Positions 6,847 through 8,180 of a stretch of DNA of 8,180 bases are shown piece by piece (the first letter of the stretch is position 1; each line of letters starts with the position of its first letter). A program made the translations under genes and the position numbers. The notes beneath the pieces were generated by a model that was not told the origin of the DNA, did no database searches, and worked only from the letters and a program-made list of their open reading frames with translations. Source of the DNA: Bacteroidota bacterium (GTDB lineage Bacteria > Bacteroidota > Bacteroidia > UKL13-3); NCBI GenBank assembly GCA_010027395.1, contig RGVD01000114.1:1-8180 (forward strand), written 5' to 3'.

Positions 6847-7242
6847 CTAATCCCAAGGACTTTTCTTTTCATCATTATCCCAAGAGCTCTTACCACTCTG
6901 CTGCTGAGGTATGGTAATGTTAATATTTCTATCATATTTCCAATTAAATATAATTGATATATAGTTAGGATATGGAATGATTGAAAAAAGTATGGTACCG
7001 AATGTAATTCGTCTTTTGGCAATTTGCTTGGTTACTTCTACACCTTTGACATCCTCGACAGTAATTGTTATTTTTTTTGGCCATCCATTTCTGGTTATAT
7101 AGGCTTTATCAGTTCCAATAAACTTGCCATTTGAATAAATACTATAGCCCGTTTTATTGGTATCTAATGAAATGACTGTTGTGCCACAAGAAACCAAAGT
7201 AAACAAGAGGAATAAACCCAAAAAGCATTTCAACATTCTCAT
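6847..7242 (-). CDS. Small lipoprotein with PEGA-like domain (131 aa)
   Basis: The N-terminus, MRMLKCFLGLFLLFTLVSC|GTT, is a lipoprotein signal with lipobox LVSC and Cys19 as the acylated residue. Residues about 31-60, with GYSIYSNGKFIGTDKAYIT, have the x-V/I-Y-x-N-G-K-x-I-G-T pattern of PEGA-type beta modules, which are common in surface lipoproteins. A hydrophobic stretch follows at 80-100 (FGTILFSIIPYPNYISIIF), then a polar tail with the repeated motif KSSWD/KSPWD at 118-131. Its ATG overlaps the TGA of the upstream gene by 4 bases (7239-7242), so translation is almost certainly coupled and the two products may act together in the envelope. No specific function can be assigned, and the PEGA assignment rests on pattern only. 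Confidence 0.8.
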   Translation of the reverse strand: MRMLKCFLGLFLLFTLVSCGTTVISLDTNKTGYSIYSNGKFIGTDKAYITRNGWPKKITITVEDVKGVEVTKQIAKRRITFGTILFSIIPYPNYISIIFNWKYDRNINITIPQQQSGKSSWDNDEKKSPWD

Positions 7243-8180
7243 CGTCTACCAAATAGTATTTCAAGTCGAACCAATGCGCCTTGCGTTGTTCCAAAATTTT
7301 CAGAACTGCGATTAGCACCGGTGTTGGGATTGTAATAATTACCATTTGAATTTACAGGATACAATCCTTGGAAATAATTGGCAGATACCCTTAATGAAAC
7401 AGATGAAGTTCGATTGAATATATAACCTCCACCCACTAATAACATCAAACCATATCCTGATGCGTAAGTACCAGAAGAATATGAAGATGTATAATTGTTT
7501 GCATCATAAGAATATGCCGTTCTTGAAAATGACAAGCCACCGCCATAATAAGGAGTATTTCCCGTATTTTTAATTGGCTTAGCCATTTCTAATGATAAAC
7601 TATAAACATCTCTAATGTTTGAGAAACTCCAAGATGGACGAATATCAAAAATATAATTACGGGCATCAAAACTCCATGCCGCACTTAATCCCGACATCAA
7701 AGGGTTATCGCTTTCAATCAAGGCTGCACCGCTCAAACCCACACCAAAATTATTATTGGTTTCTTTCTTTTTAAGTGTTTTACTTTCTTGTGCTGTCACC
7801 GAATAAATATCGTCATTGGTGGCGGCCTTGTTAACACTGCCAATATTTGCACCAAATCTTTGAAGAACTGGGTCTAAATCATCAGGGGTAAATGCTTTTA
7901 ATTGATCAAACCAAACTTTACGTGAACTTTCAGTTTCATGTAAGTTAATGTTTACAATCACGGTCTCTCCTAATCTATTTAGGGAGCCTGTTATAAAATA
8001 AGTGGCACCTTTCTCTTTGGCTTTGGCTTTAACCAATTCTAATTGATCTGTTGAAACCATAGCAGAATCAGACATCTCTTGCATTATCACCTGGTATCTA
8101 TTGGCATTTTCAATATAGCTTTGTAACAATTTACTAGTAGAATATTGAAAGTCTTTTTTCAAATTAATGGCCTCAAGCAA
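7239..8180 (-). CDS. TolB/CsgG-like domain joined to an outer-membrane beta-barrel, partial at the 5' end
   Basis: The gene runs off the right edge, so the signal peptide and true start are outside the window. In the visible 313 residues, about 1-112 resemble the TolB-N/CsgG/FlgO-like fold: a helical stretch, then VKAKAKEKGATYFITGSLNRLGETVIVNINLHETESSRKVWFDQLKAFTPDDLDPVLQRF, which carries the G-A-x-Y-F-I-T-G-S and V-W-x-D pattern of these domains. A polar linker of about 30 residues (113-144, with KKKETNNN) follows. Residues 145-313 then show alternating strands and Gly/Ser/Tyr-rich loops, ending LVRLEILFGRR, as in a small outer-membrane barrel. The predicted role is an envelope-anchored protein with a periplasmic TolB-like domain (inference). 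It is the first of a two-gene unit with the overlapping lipoprotein gene. The barrel part has no conserved catalytic motif. Identification of the N-terminal domain is moderately sure; that of the barrel is by pattern. Confidence 0.75.
   Translation of the reverse strand: MLEAINLKKDFQYSTSKLLQSYIENANRYQVIMQEMSDSAMVSTDQLELVKAKAKEKGATYFITGSLNRLGETVIVNINLHETESSRKVWFDQLKAFTPDDLDPVLQRFGANIGSVNKAATNDDIYSVTAQESKTLKKKETNNNFGVGLSGAALIESDNPLMSGLSAAWSFDARNYIFDIRPSWSFSNIRDVYSLSLEMAKPIKNTGNTPYYGGGLSFSRTAYSYDANNYTSSYSSGTYASGYGLMLLVGGGYIFNRTSSVSLRVSANYFQGLYPVNSNGNYYNPNTGANRSSENFGTTQGALVRLEILFGRR

Noticed and set aside
6819..7022. Second minus-strand frame inside the lipoprotein gene
   Set aside because: It overlaps the lipoprotein gene out of frame. 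The lipobox, coupling to the upstream gene and PEGA-like pattern support the other frame.

Overview
The window looks like a piece of an AT-rich Bacteroidota chromosome. Four things point there. Signal peptides end in the A-Q/A-QQ style usual for this phylum. Starts lack a Shine-Dalgarno sequence. One start is preceded by a TAnnTTTG-type -7 promoter element. The gene content also fits: a DUF3467 protein, a ~1000-residue exported TPR protein paired with a TonB-receptor-like outer-membrane barrel, and TolB-like/barrel and lipoprotein envelope genes. No plasmid, phage or insertion-sequence gene, rRNA, tRNA or CRISPR array was seen.

Layout. Bases 1-196 hold no convincing gene but carry a perfect palindromic repeat. 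On the + strand, 197-697 and 687-1184 are two short overlapping genes for exported proteins with two membrane segments. They look like diverged tandem paralogues of unknown function. They converge on a minus-strand pair across a 54-base gap with a hairpin and a 4 x 7-base repeat. The minus-strand pair is read right to left. 5882-2829 encodes a 1017-residue secreted TPR protein, and 2744-1239 encodes an outer-membrane beta-barrel protein that is split by two opposite single-base frameshifts. Upstream of the TPR gene, 5883-6371 is a repeat-rich intergenic stretch. 6683-6372 is a DUF3467 gene with a good promoter. 7242-6847 is a small PEGA-like lipoprotein gene, translationally coupled (ATGA overlap) to the gene at 8180-7239. 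That gene runs off the right edge and joins a TolB/CsgG-like domain to a C-terminal outer-membrane barrel.

Together, most of the window is envelope machinery. The TPR protein and barrel protein form one likely operon, and the TolB-like barrel protein and lipoprotein form another. The least explained parts are the repeats. One is a dispersed palindrome family (TTGCAGGC...GCCTGCAA) with three or four copies plus a half copy in gene gaps, including an exact 55-base tandem duplication unit. The other is a pair of four-unit heptamer arrays placed directly after the stop codons of both genes of the TPR/barrel operon.

I found no clear sign of a wholly new system. The best candidates for follow-up are the double frameshift, the stop-codon-linked heptamer arrays and the palindrome family.
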